From: Desulfosporosinus sp. OT | Lineage (GTDB): Bacteria; Bacillota; Desulfitobacteriia; Desulfitobacteriales; Desulfitobacteriaceae | Direction of reading: 5' to 3' | Length of the DNA: 64,000 nucleotides | Assembly: GCF_000224515.1 (NCBI RefSeq) | Contig: NZ_AGAF01000278.1 | Span: 1-64,000 of the forward strand | Shown here: piece after piece, positions 35,585 through 44,839 of the stretch | Layout: every line of letters starts with the position of its first letter | Numbering within the stretch: the first letter of the stretch is position 1 | Made by a program: the position numbers and the translations under genes | Notes under the pieces: model-generated | The model's database searches: none | Seen by the model: only the letters and a program-made list of their open reading frames with translations | What the model was told of the DNA's origin: nothing

Positions 35585-36967
35585 CTAGGCTAAATGTAAT
35601 GGCTTTCCATCTATTCCGTGAGCAGCCTCCATGATAATTTCCGACAATGTAGGATGAGCATGTACCATGTGTGCTAAATCTTTCCCCAAGAGTTTCATCT
35701 CAACTGCCAAAGCTAATTCGTGAATAAGAGTACTGGCCTGAAAACCCAAAATGCTCGCCCCAAGAATAACACCTTGTTCATCAGTCAACAGTTTAACGTT
35801 CCCAATAGACTCTCCTAGCGCCAGAGCCATCCCATTCGCGCTATAGGGAAATTTACTCACCTTGTATTTGGTACCCTTTGTCTTAAGCTCTTGTTCAGTT
35901 ATCCCCACTGTGGCAACTTCTGGATGGGTAAAGCTAACACTGGGGATCGCTCTGTAGTCCATTTCTACGCTGTGACCCGCTATATGTTCAACCGCAATAA
36001 TACCTTCCGTCGAGGCGACATGGGCAAGCATAATTCCACCAACGACATCTCCAATAGCATAGACATTCGGAAGATTCGTCTGCATTTGGCGATTTACTAC
36101 AATTGCTCCCCGCTCGGTTTGAAGACCCAACCCCTCCACATCAATCCCTTGTAAATTCGGTCTGCGACCGGTAGCTAACAGGACCTTATTTGCTAGGATT
36201 TCTCGGGATCCTTTGTTGTCTTCGACCACTATAACCAAACGATCTTCATTTCGAATCTCTTTAACAGCAGTCTTGGTTAAAATATCAATGCCGGAACGTT
36301 TTAATAGTGGAATTAAGCGTTTGGAAACCTCTTCGTCCCCATTTGGGAGAATACTTGGTAACATCTCTACCACGGTTACCTTAACACCAAAGGCCTGATA
36401 AATAGAGGCAAACTCTAAGCCGATCACACCTCCGCCGATGATAACTAACTGTTCAGGCAATGAGGTGTCCGTAAGTATTTCATCACTGGTTATAACTCCG
36501 GGTAAATCGGCACCGGGTATCGGGATTCGGATTGGAACCGAGCCAGTAGCCAAAACAATGTGATCCGCAGTAATTATTTCGCTCCCGTTTTTAGTTTTAA
36601 CCTCCAGGCAACCGGGTTGCTTAAATTCTCCAAAGCCCTCTATAATCTGAACGTTTGATTCCTTCAAAAGCTTACCAATACCACCCAACAAAGTGCTGAC
36701 AATATTATCTTTGCGAGCCATAACCTGAGCAAAATCCACAACGGGTGCTTCGACTGAGATACCGAATTCTTCTGCCCGTTGGATTTCCCGTAAAACCTCT
36801 GCACTTTTTACTAGTGTCTTAGTGGGAATACATCCGCGGTTTAAACAGGTACCACCAACCCGGTCAGTCTCTACTAGCGCTACCGACAGGCCAAGTTGTG
36901 CCGCCCGCAATGCGCCAACATACCCCCCCGGACCTCCACCTAAAAATGCTATTTGGAAATGTTTCAT
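35585..36967 (-). CDS. lpdA: Dihydrolipoyl dehydrogenase
   Basis: The 460-residue flavoprotein has FAD motif FLGGGPGGYVGALRAAQLG, the redox-active disulfide GGTCLNRGCIPTKT, NAD motif VIIGGGVIGLEFASI and the C-terminal active-site HAHPTLSE (His-Glu pair). It reoxidises lipoyl-H of 2-oxoacid dehydrogenases or, more likely here, of the glycine cleavage system, since a tandem glycine riboswitch precedes it. No gcv genes are in the window. The start follows gaggaggt. Confidence 0.94.
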   Translation of the reverse strand: MKHFQIAFLGGGPGGYVGALRAAQLGLSVALVETDRVGGTCLNRGCIPTKTLVKSAEVLREIQRAEEFGISVEAPVVDFAQVMARKDNIVSTLLGGIGKLLKESNVQIIEGFGEFKQPGCLEVKTKNGSEIITADHIVLATGSVPIRIPIPGADLPGVITSDEILTDTSLPEQLVIIGGGVIGLEFASIYQAFGVKVTVVEMLPSILPNGDEEVSKRLIPLLKRSGIDILTKTAVKEIRNEDRLVIVVEDNKGSREILANKVLLATGRRPNLQGIDVEGLGLQTERGAIVVNRQMQTNLPNVYAIGDVVGGIMLAHVASTEGIIAVEHIAGHSVEMDYRAIPSVSFTHPEVATVGITEQELKTKGTKYKVSKFPYSANGMALALGESIGNVKLLTDEQGVILGASILGFQASTLIHELALAVEMKLLGKDLAHMVHAHPTLSEIIMEAAHGIDGKPLHLA

Positions 36968-37040
36968 TGCATTACCTCCTCTAGTCCTATACAGGCTTAC
37001 CTCAATATGGAATCATAAGTTTAACTTTCTAATTAGAAAT

Positions 37041-37076
37041 AAAAAAACAGAGGGTGCACTTTACGCACTCCTCTGT
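37041..37076 (-). terminator. Terminator of the glycine riboswitch expression platform
   Basis: On the minus strand the stem acagaggagtgc / gcaccctctgt is followed by ttttttta, between the second aptamer and lpdA. Glycine binding would be expected to prevent this stem and let transcription continue. Confidence 0.8.
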
Positions 37077-37248
37077 CCTTTAACCTGAGAGATTAGACTT
37101 CATTAAGTCCTTCCCCTTTGGTGTTCTCATTAAGAGAAACTCTCCAGAGCTCCGTCTCATATCGGTACTTTTGCCTGAGAGCTTCCTCCCCCGTTGCGAA
37201 CAGGGGAATTTCTCCTTCGGCGCCTAAACAAGGTCTCTCCCGATATAG
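37077..37248 (-). ncRNA. Tandem glycine riboswitch
   Basis: Read on the minus strand, aptamer 1 has cgggagagacc, ggcgccgaaggagaaa and agctctcaggcaaaa. Aptamer 2 has ctctggagagtttc, accaaaggggaagg and atctctcaggttaaa. These are the conserved core segments of the two glycine aptamers, joined by a short linker. A terminator hairpin and lpdA follow directly. Confidence 0.92.
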
Positions 37249-37355
37249 TCATCCGGACCTTATATATTCCATTTATTCAATGATAAATTCCTGAAAGCTA
37301 TACATATAGTATACCTTTTTAGTCAGACAGTCAAATAGAAAAGTGAGTAGGCGAT

Positions 37356-38216
37356 TTAAGTACTTACTTCTTTTGCTGGAGATAGCATTGTCGCCATAAC
37401 ACAGCGCACAGTAATCGCTGAAAGTACGATGAAGCCACCTATTATAGCTAATAGCCCTGGGGCCTCGCCTAATATTAGGAATACCCAGACTGGGTTCAAG
37501 AGAGGTTCAATTACTGGTATAAGAATTGCTTCCAATGCTGTCGCATGCTTGATGGCCCGTGAAAATAAAATGTAGGGAATCCCCAGCTGAACAACCCCCA
37601 AGATGACCAAAAATAACCATCCTGTTGCATCCGGTGCAGACCAAGCCAAAAATGGAAGACCGATTGCTGCAGTGAAAACATTGCCTAGTAAAACAGATTC
37701 TAACGGAGACCCATCCTTTTGCATCCTCATGAACATAATAAAAAATGCAAAACTTACACCGCTTGCAGCAGCTATTCCATTCCCTAAAATACTTTTTGTA
37801 CTTAAATTATCAAGAAAAAATAAGACCATACCACCCATTACAAGAAAAACTGTTATCCAGTCCAGTAACTTCGTCTTTTCTTTCAACAGCCATGAGCTAA
37901 AGATTGCGACATAGATTGGTGCCGTAAATTGAAGTAGAACAGCGTTTGCAGCGGTAGTTGTTTTAGTCGCGGTAACAAACAACATCGAAGTGGCGGCATA
38001 GGCCAGAGCAGCCCCGATTTGAGCAACAGACCATGTAAGTTTAGGTTTTTTGAGGACTAGCAGTAATAAAACCACAGCAATAGCGCTTCTCGAACCTGCG
38101 ATAGATAGGGGGCTCGCATTGACAGATTTAATAAGTAATCCCCCAAGACTCCACATCGTTGCTGTGCCAGCTAAAAGTAGTAAGGCCCTTGGTCTTTCCT
38201 TCGAAAGATTTGTCAT
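37356..38216 (-). CDS. EamA/DMT-family transporter
   Basis: The 286-residue protein has about ten membrane helices in two EamA repeats (LLLLAGTATMWSLGGLLIK at the start of the first; GNGIAAASGVSFAFFIMFMRM at the second) and ALEAILIPVIEPLLNPVWVFLILGE near the end. The family exports or imports small metabolites; the substrate cannot be read from sequence. Confidence 0.88.
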   Translation of the reverse strand: MTNLSKERPRALLLLAGTATMWSLGGLLIKSVNASPLSIAGSRSAIAVVLLLLVLKKPKLTWSVAQIGAALAYAATSMLFVTATKTTTAANAVLLQFTAPIYVAIFSSWLLKEKTKLLDWITVFLVMGGMVLFFLDNLSTKSILGNGIAAASGVSFAFFIMFMRMQKDGSPLESVLLGNVFTAAIGLPFLAWSAPDATGWLFLVILGVVQLGIPYILFSRAIKHATALEAILIPVIEPLLNPVWVFLILGEAPGLLAIIGGFIVLSAITVRCVMATMLSPAKEVST

Positions 38217-38261
38217 AATGACCTCCTTAAGAGTTTATTTTTCACTATATAACACACAGAA

Positions 38262-38286
38262 AAAGGGCTGGTTACCCAACCCTTCT
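38262..38286 (-). terminator. Terminator of the 38.4-kb gene
   Basis: On the minus strand agggttgg-gtaa-ccagccct is followed by ttttctgtg, about 100 bases after the upstream gene ends. Confidence 0.6.
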
Positions 38287-38382
38287 GATGAACTAGCCTA
38301 TTTCTGAAACTTTGGATCAACGATTTATAACTTCCGGAGGACGTTGTATGTAACATTACAAGCTATGTCTTCCACCGAATCA

Positions 38383-39081
38383 TTATTTGCGGACTTTGGC
38401 CAAAAGCTGTGATCGTTTATTGGACTTAGCTTTTTTATATTCACTCTCAGTAACATTCACAATATCGGTGGGAAGATTATTAGCTATCAGGTCCGCCTGC
38501 ATCGCATTTAAGGTACTGTTAAATTGGCTGTCGACGTTAGCCTCAAGCATGGTTCCGGCTTGGATATATTTTTGGGCTAATTCTGAACGGTTCAAAGTGC
38601 CAGCTTTACTGCGCTGCAAATACTCCTGGATTGCCGCTGAATATAGGGTATCTAAGCGGCTCAAGGCCACATTCTGCAAATAATTAAACTGAGGCTTATA
38701 TTTCAGAGCGATTTTGTCTTCAGTAATCTGTCCCAGAGCATTATTTTCATTCTCAGTCGTTGGTGTTGTTATTTTGGGATCACTACTCTTCGCTGAGGAA
38801 TTACCAATTGACTCCAGATCACTCGGTAATTCATTATCACTTGATTTCTGGTCACCATTTGCTGCTTCGTCACTGTTTGGTTGTGTATTATCATTAATTG
38901 CTCCCAAATTATTCGCATCTTCTATATGATCAAATGAGCTAAAAAAGTCTGCCCCAAACTGGCTATTAAGCTCTTGTTGGATTACAGGGTCAGGCTTGAA
39001 ATATTTATTGTAACCCCAAAAGCCCCCCAAGCCAACAATTATAACTATACTACCTATAACTTTTAGAAAATTCTTTTTCAT
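38383..39081 (-). CDS. Membrane-anchored hypothetical protein
   Basis: The protein has about 232 residues. One N-terminal membrane helix (FLKVIGSIVIIVGLGGFWGY) is followed by an acidic, Asn/Ser-rich low-complexity linker (about 45-110) and a helical C-terminal domain rich in Gln, Ala and Lys (LSRLDTLYSAAIQEYLQRSKAG). I do not recognise the family. ATG 39081 follows ggag and begins the helix; an upstream ATG (39096) is less likely. Confidence 0.65.
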   Translation of the reverse strand: MKKNFLKVIGSIVIIVGLGGFWGYNKYFKPDPVIQQELNSQFGADFFSSFDHIEDANNLGAINDNTQPNSDEAANGDQKSSDNELPSDLESIGNSSAKSSDPKITTPTTENENNALGQITEDKIALKYKPQFNYLQNVALSRLDTLYSAAIQEYLQRSKAGTLNRSELAQKYIQAGTMLEANVDSQFNSTLNAMQADLIANNLPTDIVNVTESEYKKAKSNKRSQLLAKVRK

Positions 39082-39306
39082 AATTACTCCAAACATATTA
39101 TTTTTCTAAACTTTGCAACACTTATTTTTTAAACGAGCTATAGGTAGCATTCTACAACTTTATCGTTATTCCTTCCAAGAACACAAATTAATTCTCATAT
39201 TTATTGTTGGAACATTTATTTTCGAATAGGTGGACGAAAATCCATATCACAAATGACGATAGCCCAAACCATTGTGATGATAGGTTTAGACTCCTTGCTA
39301 TAGCCT

Positions 39307-40599
39307 CTAATAAATCATTTTTTCTAATAACCAGTTACTATTTTCTTTATGCATCTTAACGTTAATACTAATATCTTTTTGACCTGCCGGTGAATTGTCT
39401 GTCGTCAAAATATTGAGTGTTGCGGATCTTTCGGTCATATCCTCAAGTTCATATCTATAGTCATTCCAGTTAACATAATAGCCCACACTAGCGTCTTTGC
39501 TCATATCTCCATACACTTTACCGTTAACATTATGATACTTCCCATTGTTCAACAAGGAGTCGGCTTCGCTCTGAATATAAGTACCTTTCACGAATTGTTC
39601 AAAATCAGCAAAGTTTACAAAGCGTTCATCAGTTACTGGGAACAGAACCTTATCCACGGCTCTTTCTTCTGGAATTTCCATTTTAAGCATGGATAATCCA
39701 AACATATTAAAATACGCTTCCTTATTACGATCAATAAGCTTGCCTGCTTGGTCATAAAGTTCGTTTTCAAGTTGATTTTTAGGAAGTTCCGAAATGGTTA
39801 AGCCAGGCGTTTTTATCTGATTATAGGGAAGTTCAAATAATGGGAAACCTGCCGCATAAGCCGCAATAGCATATGGCTGATAGTAAAACGTTACGCTGTT
39901 GTCAGTCAAGATAAAGTCATCTTCAGCATAGTTTTTTCGAATATTCTCCGAATAGCCGTCCTGATAAACAAAGTCGTCTGTCCCTTCGGTTGCTTTAATT
40001 TTGTCAAGGACCGTCTGATAAACTCGGGTCAGGGCTTCTTCTCTGCTTCCGCCTAATATATCGTTAAGTGCTAATTTTTTTCCGGTCTTGACGTCAAATG
40101 TTTCGGAAAGCCAGACTGAATTGGGATGTGCACCACCAGTATTTTCATACTGTAGGCTTAAAATTGAGAGTAGATTGTGCCCATTATAATAAACTTCGGC
40201 ACTTCGTTCATAGGCATGAGGACGAAACTCATAACCACCACTTTGGGCTGCTTCTTTATCTTCTCTAGCAATTTCTAACCCTTGAGCAAGAATATCGCTC
40301 ATAAAATCATCCAGTTGTTTGCCATAGTATTCATTAATTTTGGTGATACTGCCGAGATTTTTGGGATTTTTTATTTGGGGATAGGTTATTTTTAAGTCCA
40401 GTAACGCAGTCCCATCTCGATCATCACGGAGCGTTTCCGAATGCACCTTGCGCTCTATGGCGACTGATCCTGTATTTTTGTTTTCAGCTGCAATATTTTG
40501 CGTTTGTTCTTTTTGGGGCGTACCACATCCGGTAAGCATGAGCCCAAACGTCACTAACACTACCAGTATATTGATTTGAAAAGACCATTTCTTTCGCAT
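39307..40599 (-). CDS. Lipoprotein with DUF4163/DUF3298 (PdaC/RsiV-like) domains
   Basis: The 430-residue protein has a lipobox (LMLTGC, Cys about 25), then a DUF4163-like segment (DLKITYPQIKN through YYNGHNLLSILSLQY) and the DUF3298 signature GGAHPNSVWLSETFDVKTGKKLALNDIL, with FYYQPYAIAAYAAGFP. These domains occur in the PdaC deacetylase leader and in the anti-sigma factor RsiV, where they bind cell-wall or lysozyme ligands. The last about 130 residues are unassigned. It is a surface lipoprotein; the ligand is unknown. Confidence 0.78.
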   Translation of the reverse strand: MRKKWSFQINILVVLVTFGLMLTGCGTPQKEQTQNIAAENKNTGSVAIERKVHSETLRDDRDGTALLDLKITYPQIKNPKNLGSITKINEYYGKQLDDFMSDILAQGLEIAREDKEAAQSGGYEFRPHAYERSAEVYYNGHNLLSILSLQYENTGGAHPNSVWLSETFDVKTGKKLALNDILGGSREEALTRVYQTVLDKIKATEGTDDFVYQDGYSENIRKNYAEDDFILTDNSVTFYYQPYAIAAYAAGFPLFELPYNQIKTPGLTISELPKNQLENELYDQAGKLIDRNKEAYFNMFGLSMLKMEIPEERAVDKVLFPVTDERFVNFADFEQFVKGTYIQSEADSLLNNGKYHNVNGKVYGDMSKDASVGYYVNWNDYRYELEDMTERSATLNILTTDNSPAGQKDISINVKMHKENSNWLLEKMIY

Positions 40600-40841
40600 A
40601 GTTCTCCCCTCTTTCGCTTGCTGCTCTTTTCATTTCATTTTCATTTATATTTATATTTATATTTTAAGAGAATAGATGGTTGACATTTCTAAGCAAACTG
40701 CACCCTGCATTACTTATATCACAAATCCGGATCTTCTAATACTGTTTTTCATTTTTTCACCTAAAAGCAACCTCTCCTCTCTCTCAATTCTTTAATTGCC
40801 TCGTTGGCATGTTAATTTCACTAGTTGTTAAAAATACCAGT

Positions 40842-40855
40842 CTGACAAATGTTCG
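40842..40855 (+). promoter_or_regulatory. Second, weaker LexA-like site
   Basis: ctgacaaatgttcg matches most positions of the Firmicutes LexA box CGAACRNRYGTTYC, but its left half is poor. It lies 31 bases upstream of the better box. Confidence 0.35.
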
Positions 40856-40866
40856 CTTTTTGCCCT

Positions 40867-40896
40867 TTGACAAGAACATACGTTTCATAATATAGT
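40867..40896 (+). promoter_or_regulatory. Promoter with LexA (SOS) box before the radical-SAM gene
   Basis: TTGACA (40867-40872) and TATAGT (40891-40896) are 18 bases apart. Between them lies agaacatacgtttc (40873-40886), which fits CGAACRNRYGTTYC at all positions but the first. A repressor bound there would cover the promoter, so DNA damage should induce the gene pair downstream. Confidence 0.75.
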
Positions 40897-40919
40897 ATTA
40901 GTTAGTTGCTAAGTAGGCG

Positions 40920-42230
40920 GTGTTGATTATTGATATTTATGATAAATTGACCATCTTGTCAGACTCAGCTAAATATGATGTGGCCTGTACATCCAGCGGC
41001 GTAGACCGGAATGGCAAGCTGGGCAGTATTGGTAATGCGGTCAAAGCTGGCATTTGTCATAGTTTTTCGGCCGATGGGCGGTGCATCTCTTTACTAAAAG
41101 TACTGATGACGAATGTCTGCATTTTTGATTGCAAATACTGTGTTAACCGTGTGTCTAACGATACTCTCAGAGTTGGATTTACGCCTTCAGAGCTAGCGGA
41201 ACTGACGATAAACTTCTATCGACGTAACTATATAGAAGGTTTATTTCTCAGTTCCGGGGTGATTAAAAGCCCTAACAATACTATTGAGCAAATGATTAAG
41301 TCTCTGGAGTTGTTGCGTAATGTTTACCATTTTGGCGGTTATATTCATGTCAAGGCCATACCTGGAGCCGATAGCGAGTTAATTACGCGCTTGGGACTAT
41401 TAGCCGATCGGATGAGTATCAACATTGAACTACCCTCTCAGGAGAGTTTAAAACTTTTAGCGCCGAACAAGACGAAAGAGTCTATCTTGCGTCCGATGGG
41501 ACTGATTAGTACTAAGATCCAGGAAAGTAGTACTGATCTAGTGAAATTCCGTCATGCTTCCAAGTTTGTACCGGCTGGACAGAGTACCCAGCTCATTGTG
41601 GGAGCGACTCCTGATACAGACCATAAGATAATAACCCTTACCGAAGGACTTTATAAAAAATATCATCTGAAAAGAGTCTTTTTCTCTGCTTATATGCCGG
41701 TAGCTGAGCATTCACTGCTGCCTTCTGTGAATACTAAACCACCGCTCTTGCGTGAACATCGACTTTATCAGGCCGACTGGCTCTTGCGCTTTTACGGCTT
41801 TGAGGCCAAAGAACTGCTTGATGAGCAGCATCCTAATTTTAATTTACAGGTTGATCCCAAGTGCAATTGGGCTCTCAATCACTTGGAGCAGTTTCCTCTC
41901 GAGATTAACAAAGCACCCTATGAGATGCTTTTACGAGTGCCAGGAATCGGAGTGACCGGTGCCCGGCGTATTCTTACAGCCAGAAAAAGTAGTTCGATTG
42001 ATTTTTCCGGACTAAAAAAGATGGGCATTGTCCTGAAACGCGCTCAGTATTTTATTACCTGTAAGGGAAAGATCCTAGACGGTTTAAAAATAACGTCAGA
42101 TGGAGCCATCAGAGCGCTTATGGCCAATCAGTACTTGCTGCCGTCACCTTATCCTGAACAGCTGTCACTTTTTAATGAACCTTTCATCACAAGAGAGGAT
42201 GTGCAGCAATGCCTGACAGGACAGATTTAA
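40920..42230 (+). CDS. Radical-SAM protein of the UDG-linked DNA modification/repair cassette
   Basis: The 436-residue protein contains a radical-SAM cysteine motif CIFDCKYC (about residue 65), GLFLSSGVIKSPNNTIEQM, and a C-terminal helix-hairpin-helix (YEMLLRVPGIGVTGARRI) of the kind that binds DNA. This is the 'rSAM_link_UDG' family (TIGR03916), always next to a partner protein and often to uracil-DNA glycosylase. Substrate is unknown. The 3' end overlaps the partner by 22 bases. The start is GTG 40920 or TTG 40923; neither has a strong site. Confidence 0.88.
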   Translation: MLIIDIYDKLTILSDSAKYDVACTSSGVDRNGKLGSIGNAVKAGICHSFSADGRCISLLKVLMTNVCIFDCKYCVNRVSNDTLRVGFTPSELAELTINFYRRNYIEGLFLSSGVIKSPNNTIEQMIKSLELLRNVYHFGGYIHVKAIPGADSELITRLGLLADRMSINIELPSQESLKLLAPNKTKESILRPMGLISTKIQESSTDLVKFRHASKFVPAGQSTQLIVGATPDTDHKIITLTEGLYKKYHLKRVFFSAYMPVAEHSLLPSVNTKPPLLREHRLYQADWLLRFYGFEAKELLDEQHPNFNLQVDPKCNWALNHLEQFPLEINKAPYEMLLRVPGIGVTGARRILTARKSSSIDFSGLKKMGIVLKRAQYFITCKGKILDGLKITSDGAIRALMANQYLLPSPYPEQLSLFNEPFITREDVQQCLTGQI

Positions 42231-42961
42231 TCTACGCTTATGATGGTAGTTTTGTAGGACTGTTATGTTGCGTTTTTGAAAGCTATGCTCAAAAGGAAAT
42301 TCCCAGCGTTATCCGACCCCCAGGTGTACAGCAGAGCCTTTTCGATACAGCGAAATGGATTGAGTCGGACGAGCATAAGGCAGACAGGGTTTTTAACTCG
42401 ATTCCGGCGAGAATTTCCTCTCAAGCACAGGAGTTAGTCAAACTCGGCTTTTTAACGTGTGCTCCACACAAAGAATTACTAATCTATCAATTCCTGCGTT
42501 TAGGGTTTACGTATGGGAGCCAGGTCATGACAATGCTCACGAATGATACGGTATGTGCCCTGCAAAAAGCTGTCCACCACTTAACCTCAGAAAGCCATAA
42601 ATTCAAAGGATTTGTGCGGTTTTCTGTTTATGGTGAGGCGCTTGTGGCGGTGATCGAACCTAAAAACTTTGTGTTGCCTCTTTTATCACTCCATTTTTGT
42701 GATCGATTTCGTAACGAAGCGTTTATGATTTATGATAAAACCAACAGTATGGCCTTAGTTTATCGGTCACAGAAAGCAGAACTGATATCGGTTGATGAGT
42801 TAACGTTGCCAGAGGTCGATGCTACTGAAGTTGAGTACCGCCGCTTATGGAAGCAATTCTACACAACAGTTGCCATTGAAGGCAGGAATAACCCCCGGTG
42901 TCGTATGACTCTGATGCCCAAACGGTATTGGGGGCAAATGACTGAATTGATGCACGACTAA
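42209..42961 (+). CDS. Partner protein of the radical-SAM cassette (TIGR03915/DUF4130)
   Basis: The 250-residue protein reads DLIYAYDGSFVGLLCCVFESY near the start and ends NPRCRMTLMPKRYWGQMTE, with LLSLHFCDRFRNEAFMIYDKT in the middle, as in the 'probable DNA metabolism protein' family. In some genomes it is fused to a uracil-DNA glycosylase-like domain; that part is absent here. It overlaps the radical-SAM gene, so the two are co-translated and share the SOS-type promoter. Confidence 0.87.
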   Translation: MPDRTDLIYAYDGSFVGLLCCVFESYAQKEIPSVIRPPGVQQSLFDTAKWIESDEHKADRVFNSIPARISSQAQELVKLGFLTCAPHKELLIYQFLRLGFTYGSQVMTMLTNDTVCALQKAVHHLTSESHKFKGFVRFSVYGEALVAVIEPKNFVLPLLSLHFCDRFRNEAFMIYDKTNSMALVYRSQKAELISVDELTLPEVDATEVEYRRLWKQFYTTVAIEGRNNPRCRMTLMPKRYWGQMTELMHD

Positions 42962-42990
42962 CTCAATTCAGCAAAAAGATATGAAGCAAG

Positions 42991-43027
42991 AAGCAATGAA
43001 AAATCTCAGGATTATCATTGCTTTTTT
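42991..43027 (+). terminator. Terminator of the radical-SAM gene pair
   Basis: The stem aagcaatga (42991-42999) / tcattgctt (43015-43023), followed by tttt, lies 30 bases after the stop. Confidence 0.85.
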
Positions 43028-43074
43028 GCGGTATTCAAGTTATCCTTGTTAATATTACATTATTATTTTTGCTT

Positions 43075-43107
43075 CACTCCTGAAGGCTTTAGGAGTGTTT
43101 TCATTTT
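43075..43107 (+). terminator. Hairpin before xpt (terminator or attenuator)
   Basis: The stem cactcct / aggagtg (43075-43097) is followed by ttttcatttt, 22 bases before the xpt start. It may be an attenuator, but no purine riboswitch core lies upstream of it. Confidence 0.55.
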
Positions 43108-43128
43108 AAGAAAGGGAGTATAACCATC

Positions 43129-43701
43129 ATGCAACTCTTAAAAGATAAAATCCGTACCAACGCGAAAATCGTAGAAAATCGCATCATCCAAGTCGATAAT
43201 TTCTTAAATCACCAATTAGATATTAGTTTGTTTAACGAAATAGGCAAAGAATTCAAACACAGATTTTCAAATAAAGAAGTAACAAAAATAGTGACCATCG
43301 AAACGTCTGGTATTGCCATTGCCAGCATAGCTGCGCAATACTTTAATTATGTTCCCGTCGTATTTGCGAAAAAACACGCGGGCATCAACATGAACCAGGA
43401 TGTTTACGAAGCAAAGGTATATTCTTATACTAAAGATCAGGAATATTCCATTAAAATATCCAAAGCGTTCTTAAGTCCGAATGACAAAGTACTGATTATT
43501 GATGATTTCCTAGCAAGTGGAAGTGCTCTCATGGGATTAGTCAGTTTAATCGCTCAAAGTCGAGCGGAGATTTCCGGAGCGGGTATTGTCATAGAAAAAA
43601 CATTTCAAGAAGGTAGAAAAATCATCGAGGAAAAAGGCATTCAGGTAGAGTCGTTAGCCATTATTGACTCAATACATGACGGCCAGGTTTTCTTTAAATA
43701 A
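43129..43701 (+). CDS. xpt: Xanthine phosphoribosyltransferase
   Basis: The 190-residue protein begins MQLLKDKIRTNAKIVENRI and has the PRPP-binding loop VLIIDDFLASGSALMGL, FAKKHAGINMN and the end SLAIIDSIHDGQVFF, all typical of Xpt. It converts xanthine plus PRPP to XMP in purine salvage. Single gene, start after aaagggag. Confidence 0.93.
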   Translation: MQLLKDKIRTNAKIVENRIIQVDNFLNHQLDISLFNEIGKEFKHRFSNKEVTKIVTIETSGIAIASIAAQYFNYVPVVFAKKHAGINMNQDVYEAKVYSYTKDQEYSIKISKAFLSPNDKVLIIDDFLASGSALMGLVSLIAQSRAEISGAGIVIEKTFQEGRKIIEEKGIQVESLAIIDSIHDGQVFFK

Positions 43702-44052
43702 ATCAAAGTACACAGTACTTAACACTTGAACCTTGCTGAAAAATATTACCGACTCTTTTTATAGGGAGTGTTGCAAGCTGCTTTTTTATTAAATAGCTTG
43801 GCAACACTCCCCTTTTTTAGGCAAGCAGAAACTGTATCATGATGTGACCAAGTTTTGTTTTCTGTCCAAGGGAAAAAGGATGTAAATCAAGAGTACTCTT
43901 AAGGTTTCCAGAAGCACGCTCTAATTTATTTTCAAACTCAAATAGTTACTGTTACATTAAGCATTTCCGAAAAGATGACCAGACCTTTGTACCCGATGTG
44001 TTTCCCTTTGCTGTCCATTACCAAAAGGACGGGAAAGAGTGGTCTTAATTAA
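43702..44052. other. Intergenic region with xpt terminator and an unassigned remnant
   Basis: A strong terminator follows xpt: gggagtgttgc...agct / agctt-ggcaacactccc with a tttttt run (about 43769-43818). Near 43965-44048 a plus-strand frame reads KDDQTFVPDVFPFAVHYQKD and stops; it has no start and is probably a gene tail. Confidence 0.5.
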
Positions 44053-44211
44053 CTATTTGTTTAAGACACCATAATAAGTAATTGTTTTATCATTGAAATT
44101 CAATATTTCCTGAGATTGTCTGGTTTGCTGATCGTAATAAAATAAAGTATTCGGTATTATAGTATCGCCACCGTCATTGACATAAGGTTTTGAATCAGGC
44201 GCATGAGCCAT
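44053..44211 (-). pseudogene. C-terminal fragment of an unknown protein
   Basis: A 52-codon frame reads MAHAPDSKPYVNDGGDTII and ends TITYYGVLNK. It has no ribosome binding site of its own. It is in another frame from the methyltransferase start above it, with the junction near 44215, so it appears to be the tail of a different gene joined by deletion. Confidence 0.45.
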
Positions 44212-44390
44212 AAAAAAGCTCTCCCCGTCGGCAGTATATGATAGGCCAACTCATCCTCGACGATACGTTCCTTTTTTGGAAAGTATTGTTCAACCGCTAT
44301 TAGAGCTGTTGGACCCGCTCCTGTCTTAGCCGCTTTTTTTGCCATCACAGCCATTCCCTTCGATTTAGATCTAATCAAACAGTCAATCAT
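44157..44390 (-). pseudogene. N-terminal fragment of a SAM methyltransferase (PPM1/LCMT-like)
   Basis: Residues about 25-55 (TGAGPTALIAVEQYFPKKERIVEDELAYHILP, read in parts) match the start of leucine-carboxyl-methyltransferase-like proteins in Clostridia. The similarity ends at LPTG; the rest is out of frame. Its ATG overlaps the end of the TetR remnant, so the two once formed an operon. Confidence 0.65.
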
Positions 44391-44798
44391 TTATAAGACC
44401 TCGCTGCTTTCACGTTCAACCATTTCTTTCAACATTTTGGCCGATGCAGTACGAAGTCCGGTGATAAATGGACTGTTATCAATCTCCATCAGTAAACTTA
44501 TCTGACCATATTCCGGTTTAGCCTTGCTCCATTTATTGGATGCCTTAGTTGTTTGCATTAATACTTCACAAACATCTGCATCCGGATATATCTTCTGCGC
44601 TATGCAAAATTTCTTGCTTTTCTGTTAAGATTTCTTTAAATACATAAAGAAAAAACTGCCTCTGGGTATACCTGCTGTTTTAACGATTAGGTTAATTGAC
44701 GCTTCACTGAAACATTTAGTTTAAAATTCCTGCACCGCTGCATTAAAGATTATCCTTTTTTTATCTTCACTCAGGTTATTAAAAGTTTCTTTCAGCAT
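44391..44798 (-). pseudogene. Degenerate TetR-family regulator
   Basis: The sequence has a good site (gagggagcg) and start (44798), then MLKETFNNLSEDKKRIIFNA and an in-frame TAA at codon 26. It continues with the TetR helix-turn-helix ASINLIVKTAGIPRGSFFF, a second stop, a frameshift, and a C-terminal part ending MLKEMVERESSEVL. At least three lesions are present, so the gene is dead. Confidence 0.8.
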
Positions 44799-44839
44799 AT
44801 TATCGCTCCCTCTATATTACAATAGCAAAAATGACAAGT

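Noticed and set aside
42962..43128. Purine riboswitch before xpt
   Set aside because: The region has two terminator-type hairpins but not the three-way junction core of the guanine/adenine aptamer.
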